From: Nocardioides donggukensis | GTDB lineage: Bacteria > Actinomycetota > Actinomycetes > Propionibacteriales > Nocardioidaceae | Assembly: GCF_014842875.1 (NCBI RefSeq) | Contig: NZ_JACYXZ010000001.1 | Location: 620,001-684,000, forward strand | Direction: 5' to 3' | DNA length: 64,000 bases | In this document: one piece after another, positions 39,059 to 48,082 of the stretch | Layout of the letters: the number at the start of each line of letters is the position of its first letter | Position numbering within the stretch: the stretch's first letter is position 1 | Program-made: the position numbers and the translations under genes | The notes under the pieces: generated by a model | What the model was told of the DNA's origin: nothing | What the model saw: the letters and a program-made list of their open reading frames with translations, nothing else | The model's database searches: none

Positions 39059-39955
39059 ATGAGGAGAACGGCAACACTGGTCGCTGCGGTCGCGGGGGCC
39101 GCAGCTCTGACCCTGGGAGGGGCAGTCTCCGCCGCGCCACCGGACACGCAGCTGTCGGGCGCGCTCTTCACCACGGACGTCACGGGCGTCCCGGTGAACC
39201 TGAACCACTACGCGGACAAGCGGGACGTCTACCTCAACGGTGGACCCGGCATCAATGCACCGGACTCCGCCGCCGGACTGCCGGCCGGCATCTACACGTT
39301 CATGGTGACCGACCCGTCCGGCAAGACCCTGCTGTCGAGTGACGACATCTCCTGCCGTCAGGTCGAGGTCGGGGCGGACGGCGTCTTCGGCTCGGTCGCC
39401 CCGAGCGGTGCGTGCGCGCACAGCACGGGCACGGACGGCGAGGACGGGGGCACCACGGTGCAGCTGTTCCCGTACGACGACACCCCGAACAACGGCGGCG
39501 TCTACAAGGTCTGGATCACGCTGACGAACGACCTGGCGTGCGACTCCCGAGCGGCCAAGCACTGCTTCCTGCCGAGCGAGAGCAAGACCGACAACTTCAA
39601 GGTCCGTGCGCAGAACATCGTCGAGATCGACGCCCGCTTCTACGTGCACGGCTCGAGCACGCCCATCGACGGGATGGCGGCGGTGTGGACCGACACGCTC
39701 GGCGCCAGCAACGTGAAGTACTCCGAGTGGAACCCGGCGATCCTCGCCTTCCACGAGGCGCACGTCGAGGCGGCGGAGCAGGGCAGGCACCAGATCACCA
39801 TCCACGACCAGGTCGGCTGCACCATCGAGTCGGTCCGGGGACCGGACGGTGAGGACTACCTGCCGGTCGACGGCACGGTGGTGGTGCCGGTCTTCGTGAA
39901 GAACCACAAGGCGGGTGACCGGACGTACTTCGTCGACGTCCAGTGCGTGGAGTGA
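39059..39955 (+). CDS. Secreted protein, unknown function
   Basis: A 298-residue protein with a Sec signal (RR at residues 2-3, core LVAAVAGAAALTLGGAVSA, cleavage near SAA-PP). The mature part is beta-rich in appearance: LPAGIYTFMVTDPSGKTLLS, NNGGVYKVWITLTNDLACDS, then EIDARFYVHGSSTPIDGM. Six Cys could form disulfides. The stretch LPAGIYTFMVTDPSGK looks like a prealbumin-like or carbohydrate-binding beta-sandwich, but I cannot name the family. No anchor is visible, so it is probably released. It stands alone, with its own promoter and a terminator hairpin shared with the convergent M23 peptidase gene. Confidence 0.78.
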   Translation: MRRTATLVAAVAGAAALTLGGAVSAAPPDTQLSGALFTTDVTGVPVNLNHYADKRDVYLNGGPGINAPDSAAGLPAGIYTFMVTDPSGKTLLSSDDISCRQVEVGADGVFGSVAPSGACAHSTGTDGEDGGTTVQLFPYDDTPNNGGVYKVWITLTNDLACDSRAAKHCFLPSESKTDNFKVRAQNIVEIDARFYVHGSSTPIDGMAAVWTDTLGASNVKYSEWNPAILAFHEAHVEAAEQGRHQITIHDQVGCTIESVRGPDGEDYLPVDGTVVVPVFVKNHKAGDRTYFVDVQCVE

Positions 39956-39981
39956 CACCTGGGACCCGCGCGCACGCGGGG

Positions 39982-40014
39982 GCCGGCTGCGGCGTACGAC
40001 GCGCCGCGGCCGGC
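39982..40014. terminator. Bidirectional hairpin between convergent genes
   Basis: Thirteen-base arms GCCGGCTGCGGCG and CGCCGCGGCCGGC (one T-G wobble) with a 7-nt loop. The right arm ends at the stop codon of the M23 peptidase gene. Confidence 0.6.
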
Positions 40015-40907
40015 TACGGGGTGACGCCGTGCGCGACCAGGGCGGAGAAGGGGTCGACCGGGTCCCCGGCGCCGGGCCGCACCTCGAGGTGCAGGTGGTT
40101 GCCGGTGCTGTTGCCGGTGCTGCCGACGTAGCCGAGCACCTCGCCGCTGCGGACCTCCTCGCCGACCGAGACCGCGAAACCGGAGAGGTGGGCGTACCAC
40201 AGCTCCTCGCCGTCGTCGGTGGTCACGGTGACCTTGTTGCCGTAGGAGCCCTCGTAGCCGACCGAGGTCACGGTGCCGTTGGTGACCGAGGCGACCGGGC
40301 TGCCGTAGTCGGCGGCGAAGTCGAGCCCGGTGTGGGTGTTGGCCCACAGCCCGCTGGACTGACCGAAGGTGGCGCTGAGCCGGTAGGACTCGAGGGGGAG
40401 CTGCCAGAGGTTCAGCGCGATCCGCGCCGCCTGCTTCTCGGCGCTCTGGGCCAGCTTGGCCAGCTCGGCGTTGCGCTGCTTCGCCTGCGCCTCCACCGCC
40501 GCCTGCAGCTTCGCGCTGCTGGCGCTCTGGAGGGCGTCACGGCGGGAGTCGCGGGAGACCGCGGCCTTCCGCTGGTCCTCGGCGCTCGTCGAGGCCGCGA
40601 CAGTCTCTCCCGACATCGCGTTGGCCTGGGCCGTGAGCACGAAGTTGGCGTCGGCCACCGGCGAGGTGCTGCTGACGGTGACGGCGCCGGCGGCGGAGAC
40701 CGCGAGGGCGGCCACGCCCAGCAGCACCGGCACCGAGGGGAGCCGGCGGACCAGCTGGCCGCGCCGACCGGCGTGTCGGACCGCGCGCCGCTTCCCGGAG
40801 GAGCGGGCGGGTGAGGTCTCGGAGGGCGACTCGGCCGGCGTGATGCCGGCGACCGACGGACCCGGGGTCGCGCGGTTGGCGCGCCGGGGAGCCCGGTGGT
40901 TGCCCAT
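40014..40907 (-). CDS. M23-family peptidoglycan endopeptidase
   Basis: A 297-residue membrane-anchored peptidase. A basic N-terminus (about 55 residues) precedes a signal-anchor helix (SVPVLLGVAALAVSAAGAVT). A coiled-coil-like stretch (SAKLQAAVEAQAKQRNAELA) and the M23/LytM domain follow. Zinc ligands are seen in NTHTGLDFAADYG (HxxxD) and GNHLHLEVRP (HxH). It likely cleaves cell-wall cross-bridges in the periplasm-like space. A TACAGT -10 box lies at 40951-40946 on the minus strand, and GAGGA precedes the ATG by about 11 nt. In other actinobacteria I recall an M23 gene between pcrA and sucC. Confidence 0.9.
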   Translation of the reverse strand: MGNHRAPRRANRATPGPSVAGITPAESPSETSPARSSGKRRAVRHAGRRGQLVRRLPSVPVLLGVAALAVSAAGAVTVSSTSPVADANFVLTAQANAMSGETVAASTSAEDQRKAAVSRDSRRDALQSASSAKLQAAVEAQAKQRNAELAKLAQSAEKQAARIALNLWQLPLESYRLSATFGQSSGLWANTHTGLDFAADYGSPVASVTNGTVTSVGYEGSYGNKVTVTTDDGEELWYAHLSGFAVSVGEEVRSGEVLGYVGSTGNSTGNHLHLEVRPGAGDPVDPFSALVAHGVTP

Positions 40908-41264
40908 AGAGATGCGTCCTCACGTAAGTGTTCGGGGAAGCCCTGACTGTAGCCGACCCCGACGGCGCGTCGAAATCGTCCCCGCGGACCATTGTGGACG
41001 CAATCGCGCTCCTTCGCGACCGTTCCGCGAGAGGTGTGCCCGATCCCACACCGCCGATCACGGGGAGCGCCGCCCGACCCGCAGCAGGCGCACCCGGCTC
41101 CCGGCGGAGGCCCCGTCGCCGGGCACCCGGCATGGTCGTGGGCCACGCAACAGGTCTAGGGTGCCGAGAGGAAATGCCACGGAGGGCCGTCTCGCACGCC
41201 GCCTGACCTGCTCCTCCGGCGGCCCGGAACACTCTCGGCGAACTGGACAAGGACTGGGTGCATC
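40908..41264. other. Divergent intergenic region between M23 peptidase and sucC
   Basis: A 357-nt stretch without a gene. It holds a minus-strand TACAGT (40951-40946) for the peptidase and a plus-strand TAGGGT (41157-41162) for sucC, leaving a sucC leader of about 95 nt. I looked for a c-di-AMP (ydaO) or other riboswitch near the peptidase and saw none. Confidence 0.5.
41157..41162 (+). promoter_or_regulatory. -10 box of sucCD
   Basis: TAGGGT about 103 nt before GTG 41265. AAGGA lies about 11 nt before the GTG. No clear -35. Confidence 0.4.
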
Positions 41265-42437
41265 GTGGACCTGATGGAGTACCAGGCGAAGGAGCTCTTC
41301 GCGAAGCATGGCGTGCCGGTGACGGTCGGCACCGTGGTGACCGATCCCGCGGACGCGGCAGCGGCCGCCGAGGCCAACGGCGGCAAGGTCGTCGTCAAGG
41401 CCCAGGTGAAGGTCGGTGGCCGCGGCAAGGCCGGTGGCGTGAAGCTCGCCCAGGACCCGCAGGAGGCGGTGGCCAAGGCCGAGGAGATCCTCGGCATGGA
41501 CATCAAGGGCCACACCGTGCACCGCGCGCTGATCGCCCCCGCCGCCGACATCGCCGAGGAGTACTACTTCTCGTTCCTGGTCGACCGCGCGAACCGCAAC
41601 TACCTGTGCATCGCCTCGATCGAGGGTGGGGTGGAGATCGAGGTCACCGCGGTGGAGAACCCCGACGCGGTCGCCAAGGTCGCCGTCGACCCGCAGGTCG
41701 GCGTGGACGACGCGAAGGCCGACGAGATCGTCGCGGCCACGGGCTTCCCGGCCGAGATCGCCGACGAGGCGAAGTCGGTCATCAAGAGCCTCTGGGACGT
41801 CTTCATCAAGGAGGACGCCTCTCTGGTCGAGGTCAACCCGCTGGTCCGGCTCGGCGACGGCTCGCTCGAGGCGCTCGACGGCAAGGTCTCCCTCGACACC
41901 AACGCCGACTTCCGGCACGAGGACCACGCGGCGTTCGAGCTGGTGGAGGACGCCGACCCGCTGGAGCTGGCGGCGGCCGAGAAGGGCCTGAACTACGTCA
42001 AGCTCGACGGCTCCGTCGGCATCATCGGCAACGGCGCCGGCCTGGTCATGTCCACCCTCGACGTGGTGGCCTACGCGGGCGAGGAGCACGGCGGCGTGAA
42101 GCCGGCCAACTTCCTCGACATCGGTGGTGGCGCCTCGGCCGAGGTGATGGCCAACGGCCTGCACATCATCATCGGCGACGAGCAGGTGAGGTCGGTCTTC
42201 GTCAACGTCTTCGGCGGCATCACCTCCTGCGACGCGGTGGCCAACGGCATCGTGGGCGCGCTGCAGAAGCTGGGCGACGAGGCCACCAAGCCGCTGGTCG
42301 TCCGGCTCGACGGGAACAACGTCGAGGAGGGCCGGCGGATCCTCAACGAGGCGAACCACCCGCTGGTGACGCTGGTCGACACGATGGACGGCGCGGCCGA
42401 CAAGGCCGCCGAGCTCGCCGCCGCCAACCGAGCCTGA
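41265..42437 (+). CDS. sucC: Succinyl-CoA synthetase beta subunit
   Basis: A 390-residue ADP-forming beta subunit. The N-terminal ATP-grasp starts [16 protein letters not shown] and contains [40 protein letters not shown] and [18 protein letters not shown] are family blocks. It makes succinate and ATP or GTP from succinyl-CoA in the TCA cycle, as a heterotetramer with SucD. Start is GTG 41265, matching the family's [13 protein letters not shown]-terminus. SucD follows 13 nt downstream, so the pair is an operon. Confidence 0.97.
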   Translation: MDLMEYQAKELFAKHGVPVTVGTVVTDPADAAAAAEANGGKVVVKAQVKVGGRGKAGGVKLAQDPQEAVAKAEEILGMDIKGHTVHRALIAPAADIAEEYYFSFLVDRANRNYLCIASIEGGVEIEVTAVENPDAVAKVAVDPQVGVDDAKADEIVAATGFPAEIADEAKSVIKSLWDVFIKEDASLVEVNPLVRLGDGSLEALDGKVSLDTNADFRHEDHAAFELVEDADPLELAAAEKGLNYVKLDGSVGIIGNGAGLVMSTLDVVAYAGEEHGGVKPANFLDIGGGASAEVMANGLHIIIGDEQVRSVFVNVFGGITSCDAVANGIVGALQKLGDEATKPLVVRLDGNNVEEGRRILNEANHPLVTLVDTMDGAADKAAELAAANRA

Positions 42438-42450
42438 GAGGGACAACGAC

Positions 42451-43332
42451 ATGGCAATCTTCCTCACCGAGAACAGCAAGGTCATCGTCCAGGGCATGAC
42501 CGGCTCCGAGGGCATGAAGCACACCACGCGCATGCTCGCCTCCGGCACGACCATCGTCGGCGGCGTGAACCCCCGCAAGGCCGGCGAGACGGTGTCGATC
42601 GACGGCAACGACATCCCGGTGTTCGGGTCGGTCGCGGACGCGATGGAGGAGACCGGCGCCGACGTCTCGGTCCTCTTCGTCCCGCCGGCGTTCACCAAGG
42701 CGGCCGTCATCGAGGCCGCCGACGCGGGGATCCCGCTGGCGATCGTCATCACCGAGGGCGTCCCGGTGCACGACACCGCGGAGTTCCGGGCGTACGCCGA
42801 GGCGAAGGGCACCCGGGTCATCGGCCCGAACTGCCCCGGGCTGATCAGCCCGGGCAAGTCCAACGCCGGCATCATCCCCGCCGACATCACCAAGGCCGGC
42901 CGGGTCGGCCTGGTCTCGAAGTCGGGCACGCTGACCTACCAGATGATGTTCGAGCTGCGGGACTTCGGCTTCTCCTCCTGCATCGGCATCGGCGGCGACC
43001 CGATCATCGGCACCACGCACATCGACGCGCTGAAGGCCTTCGAGGAGGACCCGGAGACCGACGCGATCGTGATGATCGGCGAGATCGGCGGCGACGCCGA
43101 GGAGCGTGCGGCGGCGTACATCAAGGACCACGTCACGAAGCCGGTCGTCGGCTACGTGGCCGGGTTCACGGCTCCTGAGGGCAAGACGATGGGTCACGCG
43201 GGCGCCATCGTGTCCGGCAGCTCGGGCACCGCCCAGGCGAAGAAGGAGGCCCTCGAGGCCGTCGGCGTGAAGGTCGGCAAGACGCCGTCCGAGACCGCCA
43301 CACTGATGCGCGAGATCCTCGAGCGCTCCTGA
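42451..43332 (+). CDS. sucD: Succinyl-CoA synthetase alpha subunit
   Basis: A 293-residue alpha subunit. It has the CoA-binding Rossmann part ([24 protein letters not shown]), [13 protein letters not shown], and the phosphohistidine site in [20 protein letters not shown]. It forms the catalytic phosphohistidine intermediate with SucC. It provides a useful in-window comparison for the FdrA-like protein at 16097-17557, which shares the same fold. A strong hairpin follows the gene. Confidence 0.97.
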   Translation: MAIFLTENSKVIVQGMTGSEGMKHTTRMLASGTTIVGGVNPRKAGETVSIDGNDIPVFGSVADAMEETGADVSVLFVPPAFTKAAVIEAADAGIPLAIVITEGVPVHDTAEFRAYAEAKGTRVIGPNCPGLISPGKSNAGIIPADITKAGRVGLVSKSGTLTYQMMFELRDFGFSSCIGIGGDPIIGTTHIDALKAFEEDPETDAIVMIGEIGGDAEERAAAYIKDHVTKPVVGYVAGFTAPEGKTMGHAGAIVSGSSGTAQAKKEALEAVGVKVGKTPSETATLMREILERS

Positions 43333-43350
43333 GTCGTCCTGCGACCTCGA

Positions 43351-43386
43351 CGTCGGCCCCGGCAGCGCACGCTGTCGGGGCCGACG
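43351..43386. terminator. Bidirectional hairpin after sucD
   Basis: Seventeen-base arms (CGTCGGCCCCGGCAGCG and CGCTGTCGGGGCCGACG, one G-T wobble) with a 2-nt loop, between sucD and the convergent sensor gene. Confidence 0.75.
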
Positions 43387-43396
43387 TACGCCGGGG

Positions 43397-44230
43397 TCAG
43401 TCGCAGCCGGCCACCGTGTAGCGACACAGCCTCGGGGTGAGCCCGCGTGCGGTCTCCGTCATGCCGGTCACGGACTGGGCCTGGGTGTCCGGTGACGTCT
43501 CGCCGCTCGACCACAGGGCCAGCACCGCGCTCCCCACCCGGGTCACGACGTAGGCCTCACCGCCGAGGGGCGGGGCGTCGTCGGGCGCCTGGCTGAAGGA
43601 CGCACCGAAGCTCACGGTGGCGTAGCCCGTGGTGGCGTCGTAGGGGCGCCAGACCCAGGAGCGCCCCGGGTCCGCCGTGGGCTCCTCGCCGCAGGCCGGG
43701 AGCTCCTGCAGGCGGGACATGGCGGCCACCGCCTCCTCGGCCGAGGGGTAGACGCGCAGCTCGCGGCGGTCGGCCGTCTCCGGACCGGTCGAGGTGAACC
43801 CCAGCCTCGAGGCCGGCTCGGTGTCCCAGACCGGCTGCCCGCAGACCTCGAGCTCCTCGAGCCCGGTCGCGCCGGGCGCCGGACCCCGCAGCTCTCCGCC
43901 GTCGCCGGTGAGGTCGAGCGCCCCCAGGTCGAGCGGGAAGTCCCGCGGGATGTCCGTGGGCACGTCTGTGACGGACGGGCTCCGGCTGGGCGGCGGCTCG
44001 CTCGGTGCCGCCGGCTGCGGGGCGGCGTCGCGGTCCAGGGCGCCGCCGGCGAGAGCGCCGGTGACGGCGACCACGGCGACGGCGGCCGCGGCCGCTCCGG
44101 CCACCAGGCCCTGCTCGCGGCGCCGACGGCGGTCGCCGAGGCGTCGGATCTCCGCGGCGGGGGGCATCGTGTCGTGGAGTCCGACGGTGTGCCCCCGGAG
44201 GCGCTCCAGCTCGTCGATCGGGTCAGCCAT
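43397..44230 (-). CDS. Membrane sensor/anti-sigma-like protein paired with SigE-type sigma
   Basis: A 277-residue single-pass protein. The cytoplasmic N-terminus (MADPIDELERLRGHTVGLHD) is short, the helix is VAGAAAAAVAVVAVTGALAG, then a Pro/Ser linker leads to an extracytoplasmic domain with Cys pairs (EELEVCGQPVWD; RLQELPACGEE). The pattern ELRVYPSAEEAVAAMSRLQE is echoed in both extracellular repeats of the fused protein at 44862-46679. It overlaps the sigma gene by 8 nt. An anti-sigma role is inferred from the gene pair and topology; no classic zinc anti-sigma motif is seen. Confidence 0.78.
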   Translation of the reverse strand: MADPIDELERLRGHTVGLHDTMPPAAEIRRLGDRRRRREQGLVAGAAAAAVAVVAVTGALAGGALDRDAAPQPAAPSEPPPSRSPSVTDVPTDIPRDFPLDLGALDLTGDGGELRGPAPGATGLEELEVCGQPVWDTEPASRLGFTSTGPETADRRELRVYPSAEEAVAAMSRLQELPACGEEPTADPGRSWVWRPYDATTGYATVSFGASFSQAPDDAPPLGGEAYVVTRVGSAVLALWSSGETSPDTQAQSVTGMTETARGLTPRLCRYTVAGCD

Positions 44231-44756
44231 GGTGGGCTCCTTCGGGTGATCCGGGCTGTCCGAGACCGTCGTCGAGCAGGGCGGCCAGCGCGGTCCGGCC
44301 CCGGGCGAGCCGTGCCTTGACCGTGCCCTCCGGCACGCCGGTCTCCCGGGCGACCTCGGCGACGGGGAGGTCGCAGAGGTGGTGCAGGACCAGGGCGCGC
44401 ACCTGCTTCTCGGGGAGCTGGCGCAACGCCTCGATGAGGGCGACGTGGGCCACCCGGGCGTCGTCGGGCGGCCCGGCGGTGACCGGAGCCGACACCGCCC
44501 GGTCCGCCGGCCGACGGGCCAGCCGGGTCCGCCGCCAGCGACTCACGGCGAGCCGGTACGCGGTGGTTCGCACCCACGCCTCGGGGTGCTGCGCCCGGGA
44601 CAGGCTGCCCCGGTGTGCCCAGGCCCGGACGAACGCCTCCTGGACGCACTCCTGGGCCTCGTCGTGGTCCCCGATCATCGCGTACAGCTGCCCGATGATC
44701 CGGGCTCGCGAGGAGGTGTAGAACTCATCGAACTCCGACTCGTCCACGCGCCTCAC
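44223..44756 (-). CDS. SigE-family ECF sigma factor
   Basis: A 177-residue sigma-70 factor of the actinobacterial SigE group. Region 2 includes EFDEFYTSSRARIIGQLYAM, GDHDEAQECVQEAFVRAWAH and WVRTTAYRLAVSRWRR. Region 4 is LRQLPEKQVRALVLHHLCDL, then VAEVARETGVPEGTVKARLA. It directs RNA polymerase to its own promoters when released by its partner. It is followed by an overlapping membrane sensor gene, and a second, fused version of the same architecture lies 105 nt upstream on the same strand. Confidence 0.92.
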   Translation of the reverse strand: MRRVDESEFDEFYTSSRARIIGQLYAMIGDHDEAQECVQEAFVRAWAHRGSLSRAQHPEAWVRTTAYRLAVSRWRRTRLARRPADRAVSAPVTAGPPDDARVAHVALIEALRQLPEKQVRALVLHHLCDLPVAEVARETGVPEGTVKARLARGRTALAALLDDGLGQPGSPEGAHHG

Positions 44757-44861
44757 CCCGTCCTGTCCGATCCGGTCCTCGAGGGGGTATACGCCTCAGA
44801 GGCGGCTCGGGTTGCCTCCGGAGCGACCCGCGACCGACATCGCGACCGGGATCGGGCCGGC

Positions 44862-46679
44862 TCAGCGCCCCGGCATCTGCTGCAGCCGCTCCAGGGCGCG
44901 CTCGGCGAGGGCCCGGAAGCGGTCCGCCTCCATCGTCCGGCCGGGTGCCGGGACGAAGCCGATCTGGGAGACCAGCGCGCCGTCGCGCACCAGGGCCATG
45001 TCGAAGCTGACCGCGCGCTGGTCCGACACCTCGGTCGTGACCCGCCAGACGGCCGCCTCGACCGCGCCCTGGCGTCGGTCGTAGACCTGACGCACGGTGG
45101 CGGTCAGGTCGCGGTCCTCGCAGCCGGCCAGGCGGTCGCGGAGCCTGCCGACGAAGGCGCGGGCGCCCTCCGGCGAGCCGAACCGGCCGACGGTCTGGGT
45201 GATCCCGAACGTCCGGGCCACCTTGGCCTCGGGAGCCAGGAAGCTCCGGGTGGCGGCGCGGCGTACCGCGTCTCCACGGAAGTCGGCGTTGTCGCACCGG
45301 GTGGCCGCCGTGTTCACCTTCGGCTTCGACGGGTCGGTGGCGATCCAGGGCCGGACGATGCCGTCGATGGGCGGGAGGTCCACCACCTGCAGCATGCCGG
45401 CGGCCTCGGCCGGCGGCGGCGGCGGCGCCGGCCGCGTCGTGGGTCGGGTCGTGCAGTCGCCGGCCTCCGGCTGGCCGCACAGGCGGGCCACCGAGGCGCC
45501 GGTGAGCCGGACCATCGGCTGGAGCCGGGGCGGCCGGCCGTCGGCCGTCCTGCGCAGCGTGGAGCTGACCAGGCTGCCGGTGCGGGCGATGCCCAGCGTG
45601 TACGTCGTCACGGGCTCGCGCCAGGACCGCAGCACGAGCACCATGCCCTCGTCCCCGACGCCGTCGAGTCGGTGGCTGGCGAGCAGCTGGACGCGCGGCT
45701 CGGAGCAGTCGCCGAACCACGACAGCGCCCGGCGGTAGGCCTGCCGGGCGTCCTTGGGCGACCGGGAGAGCTCCAGGCTCTGGACCGCCCCGAGCTCGGG
45801 CCGGCCCGACAGGTCGAAGGTCCGGACCAGGGCCGCGACCCCGTCCGGGTCGGCGAAGCGCTCCCGCTGGCACAGCACGTTGATGCCGTCGCCCTCGGTG
45901 TTGTCGCTGGTCGAGGCCTTGACCTTGGCGCGGCCGGGGGAGAGCCGGTTGATCTCGTCGCGATCCAGCAGGTCGCTGGTCCGCAGCCCGGCCTCGGGCT
46001 CGTCCGGTGGCGGAGCCGGCGCGTTCTGCACCGCGGCGCCGATGTCGGCCTCGGCCCCGCCGTTCTCGTGGACGACCATCCCCGAGAGGAACAGGGCGAC
46101 CACCGCCGCCAGCACGCCGGCCGTGGTGTGGGCACGCCGCCGGGCGGCGCCGGCCCGCCGGATGATGCTCGGACGGGGGAACCGGGCGTCGGCGACCCGT
46201 GGGCCGAGCGCCTCGAGGTGCGTTCTGATCGAGGAGGAGGGCACCCCGCGGTGCACGGCGAACTGCGACGTCGCGCTCTGCAGGGCGCTGCTCGCCGCGT
46301 CGTCGGTGAGCGCGACCTCCCGTGCCATCTCCGGCAGGGTGCTCGAGCCGAGCTGGGTCAGCAGCAGTGCCTTGCGCTGGGTGACACCGAGCTTGCCCAG
46401 GGCCTCCAGGGTGGCGCGCGAGGAGTCGTCCAGCGAGCGGTCCCGGTGCCAGATCCGGGCGGTGTGCCGGCGCTGGGCGTGCTGCCAGGCGTGCGGGCGG
46501 ACCCAGCCCTCCGGGTCGTCGAGCCGGCAGACCTTCGGCCAGTGGTGCCAGGCCGCCACGAACGCGTCGCGGACCGCGCTGCGCGAGGCGGGGAGGTCGC
46601 CGGTCAGGGCGTAGGTCTGCAGGAGCACCCTGCTCCGCGCAGACTGGTAGAACGCGTCGAACTCCTCGGAACCTCGCAT
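44862..46679 (-). CDS. Sigma-factor-like domain fused to a membrane sensor
   Basis: A 605-residue fusion. Residues 1-160 resemble a SigE-type sigma factor (EEFDAFYQSARSRVLLQTYA, then DPEGWVRPHAWQHAQRR, and a degenerate region 4 around GVTQRKALLLTQLGSSTLPE). A membrane helix follows (TTAGVLAAVVALFLSGMVV, about 185-203). About 400 extracytoplasmic residues then carry two copies of a Cys-containing domain; compare SLELSRSPKDARQAYRRALS with GRFGSPEGARAFVGRLRDRL, each followed by a Cys motif. The downstream pair has the same parts as separate proteins. It may be a membrane-tethered or catalytically dead sigma factor. Confidence 0.82.
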   Translation of the reverse strand: MRGSEEFDAFYQSARSRVLLQTYALTGDLPASRSAVRDAFVAAWHHWPKVCRLDDPEGWVRPHAWQHAQRRHTARIWHRDRSLDDSSRATLEALGKLGVTQRKALLLTQLGSSTLPEMAREVALTDDAASSALQSATSQFAVHRGVPSSSIRTHLEALGPRVADARFPRPSIIRRAGAARRRAHTTAGVLAAVVALFLSGMVVHENGGAEADIGAAVQNAPAPPPDEPEAGLRTSDLLDRDEINRLSPGRAKVKASTSDNTEGDGINVLCQRERFADPDGVAALVRTFDLSGRPELGAVQSLELSRSPKDARQAYRRALSWFGDCSEPRVQLLASHRLDGVGDEGMVLVLRSWREPVTTYTLGIARTGSLVSSTLRRTADGRPPRLQPMVRLTGASVARLCGQPEAGDCTTRPTTRPAPPPPPAEAAGMLQVVDLPPIDGIVRPWIATDPSKPKVNTAATRCDNADFRGDAVRRAATRSFLAPEAKVARTFGITQTVGRFGSPEGARAFVGRLRDRLAGCEDRDLTATVRQVYDRRQGAVEAAVWRVTTEVSDQRAVSFDMALVRDGALVSQIGFVPAPGRTMEADRFRALAERALERLQQMPGR

Positions 46680-46780
46680 GGCCCCACCACGTTACGTGAG
46701 CCTCCGGGAGGAGGCGAAACGCGGCACCGCGGCGTGTGCAGCGGACCGGTCCCCGACGTGCGGGAGAGGATGGCCGGGCC

Positions 46781-48010
46781 ATGACCGCGACGCTCAGCCC
46801 TCCCCGTGCCACCGCCGCCGACGCGCCGCGCCGACCGCTCACGCTCTTGGCGACCGCGGCCGGGCTCTCCTCGGCGGTGGTGCCGCTGGCGGTGTGCCTC
46901 GGGGTCGCCCTCGCCGGCTGGTTCCTCGCCGACGCCGGGATGCACGGCACCCCGCGGGACGCCCTGCGCACCGGGGGCACCGCCTGGCTCATGGCGCACG
47001 GCGCCGGGGTCGACGTGCGCGGCACCGCCGTGACCGTCGTACCCCTCGGGGTCACCCTGCTGGTCGTGTGGCAGGTGTGGCGCTCGGCGGTCCGGCTGGG
47101 CGAGTCCGTCGCGGGCCACGGTCCCGATGCGGCCGCACTCTCCGACGGGGACCGGGACTGGACCGTGGCCGCCTCGACCCTGCTGTTCACGGCTCCGTAC
47201 CTGCTGGTGACCGTCGCCGCGGTCGTGCTCTCGGCCGGCGGCGCTCCCGGCCCCGCCGGCACCGGCCCGGTGCTGTTGTGGGCGACGCTGCTCGCGGCCG
47301 TGCTCGGCGGCATCGGCATCGCCATCGGCTCCGGTCGCGCGGCCATCTGGCTCTCGCTGGTGCCCGCGGCTGTGCGGGCCGGCGGAGCGGCGGTGGCCTC
47401 GATCCTGCTCACCCTGCTGGGGGTCTCGGCGGCGGTGTTCACCGGTGCGCTGCTGCTGGACCTCGGTGCCGCGGTCAACGTGGTGTCGCGCCTGCACACC
47501 GACACCGGCGACACGCTGCTGTTCGTGCTGCTGGTGCTCACCCTCGTGCCGAACGCGGTGCTGTTCGCGGCGGCGTACCTGCTGGGGCCCGGCTTCGCCG
47601 TCGGGACCGGGACCCTCGTCTCGCCCTCGGTGGTCGCGATCGGACCGGTGCCGATGTTCCCGTTGCTGGCGGCGCTGCCCGACAACGGTCCGGTCCCGAC
47701 CTGGCTGCCGTACCTGGTCGTCGTCCCGGTCCTCTGCGCGGCGCTCGGCAGCTTCCGGGCCGCCGGGCGGCGCCCCACGACCGCCTGGGACGAGGGGGCG
47801 CTGCGCGGGCTGGTGGCCGGCGTCGTGGCCGGTGTGCTGATCGCCGCCCTGACCGCCGTTGCCGGCGGGGCGGTCGGTCCCGGGCGGATGGCCGAGGTCG
47901 GGCCACTCGCCGGCCAGGTGCTCGTGCACGCCATCGTGGCGCTCGGCATCGGCGGCCTGCTCGGGGGGCTGGCCGGGGTCTGGTGGGCGCGACGCGCGGT
48001 CGCCGCCTGA
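46781..48010 (+). CDS. DUF6350 multi-pass membrane protein
   Basis: A 409-residue very hydrophobic protein with about nine or ten membrane helices (for example LATAAGLSSAVVPLAVCLGV, VASTLLFTAPYLLVTVAAVV, ALRGLVAGVVAGVLIAALTA). It matches the DUF6350 family that sits just upstream of purN in many actinobacteria; function unknown. ATG 46781 is chosen over an upstream in-frame start at 46736, with GGGAGAGGA about 10 nt before it. It is divergent from the sigma-fusion gene. Confidence 0.82.
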   Translation: MTATLSPPRATAADAPRRPLTLLATAAGLSSAVVPLAVCLGVALAGWFLADAGMHGTPRDALRTGGTAWLMAHGAGVDVRGTAVTVVPLGVTLLVVWQVWRSAVRLGESVAGHGPDAAALSDGDRDWTVAASTLLFTAPYLLVTVAAVVLSAGGAPGPAGTGPVLLWATLLAAVLGGIGIAIGSGRAAIWLSLVPAAVRAGGAAVASILLTLLGVSAAVFTGALLLDLGAAVNVVSRLHTDTGDTLLFVLLVLTLVPNAVLFAAAYLLGPGFAVGTGTLVSPSVVAIGPVPMFPLLAALPDNGPVPTWLPYLVVVPVLCAALGSFRAAGRRPTTAWDEGALRGLVAGVVAGVLIAALTAVAGGAVGPGRMAEVGPLAGQVLVHAIVALGIGGLLGGLAGVWWARRAVAA

Positions 48011-48069
48011 GCGGCATCCGCCCGGCCCGGGCGACCCGCCCGGACGGCGCCCGCCCGGCGTCGGGTCGT

Positions 48070-48075
48070 TAGACT
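48070..48075 (+). promoter_or_regulatory. -10 box of leaderless purN
   Basis: TAGACT ends 7 nt before GTG 48083. No Shine-Dalgarno is present. Confidence 0.5.
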
Positions 48076-48082
48076 CCGGCGC

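Noticed and set aside
40908..41264. c-di-AMP (ydaO) riboswitch upstream of the M23 peptidase gene
   Set aside because: Such riboswitches precede cell-wall hydrolases in actinobacteria, but I could not find the conserved core in either orientation.
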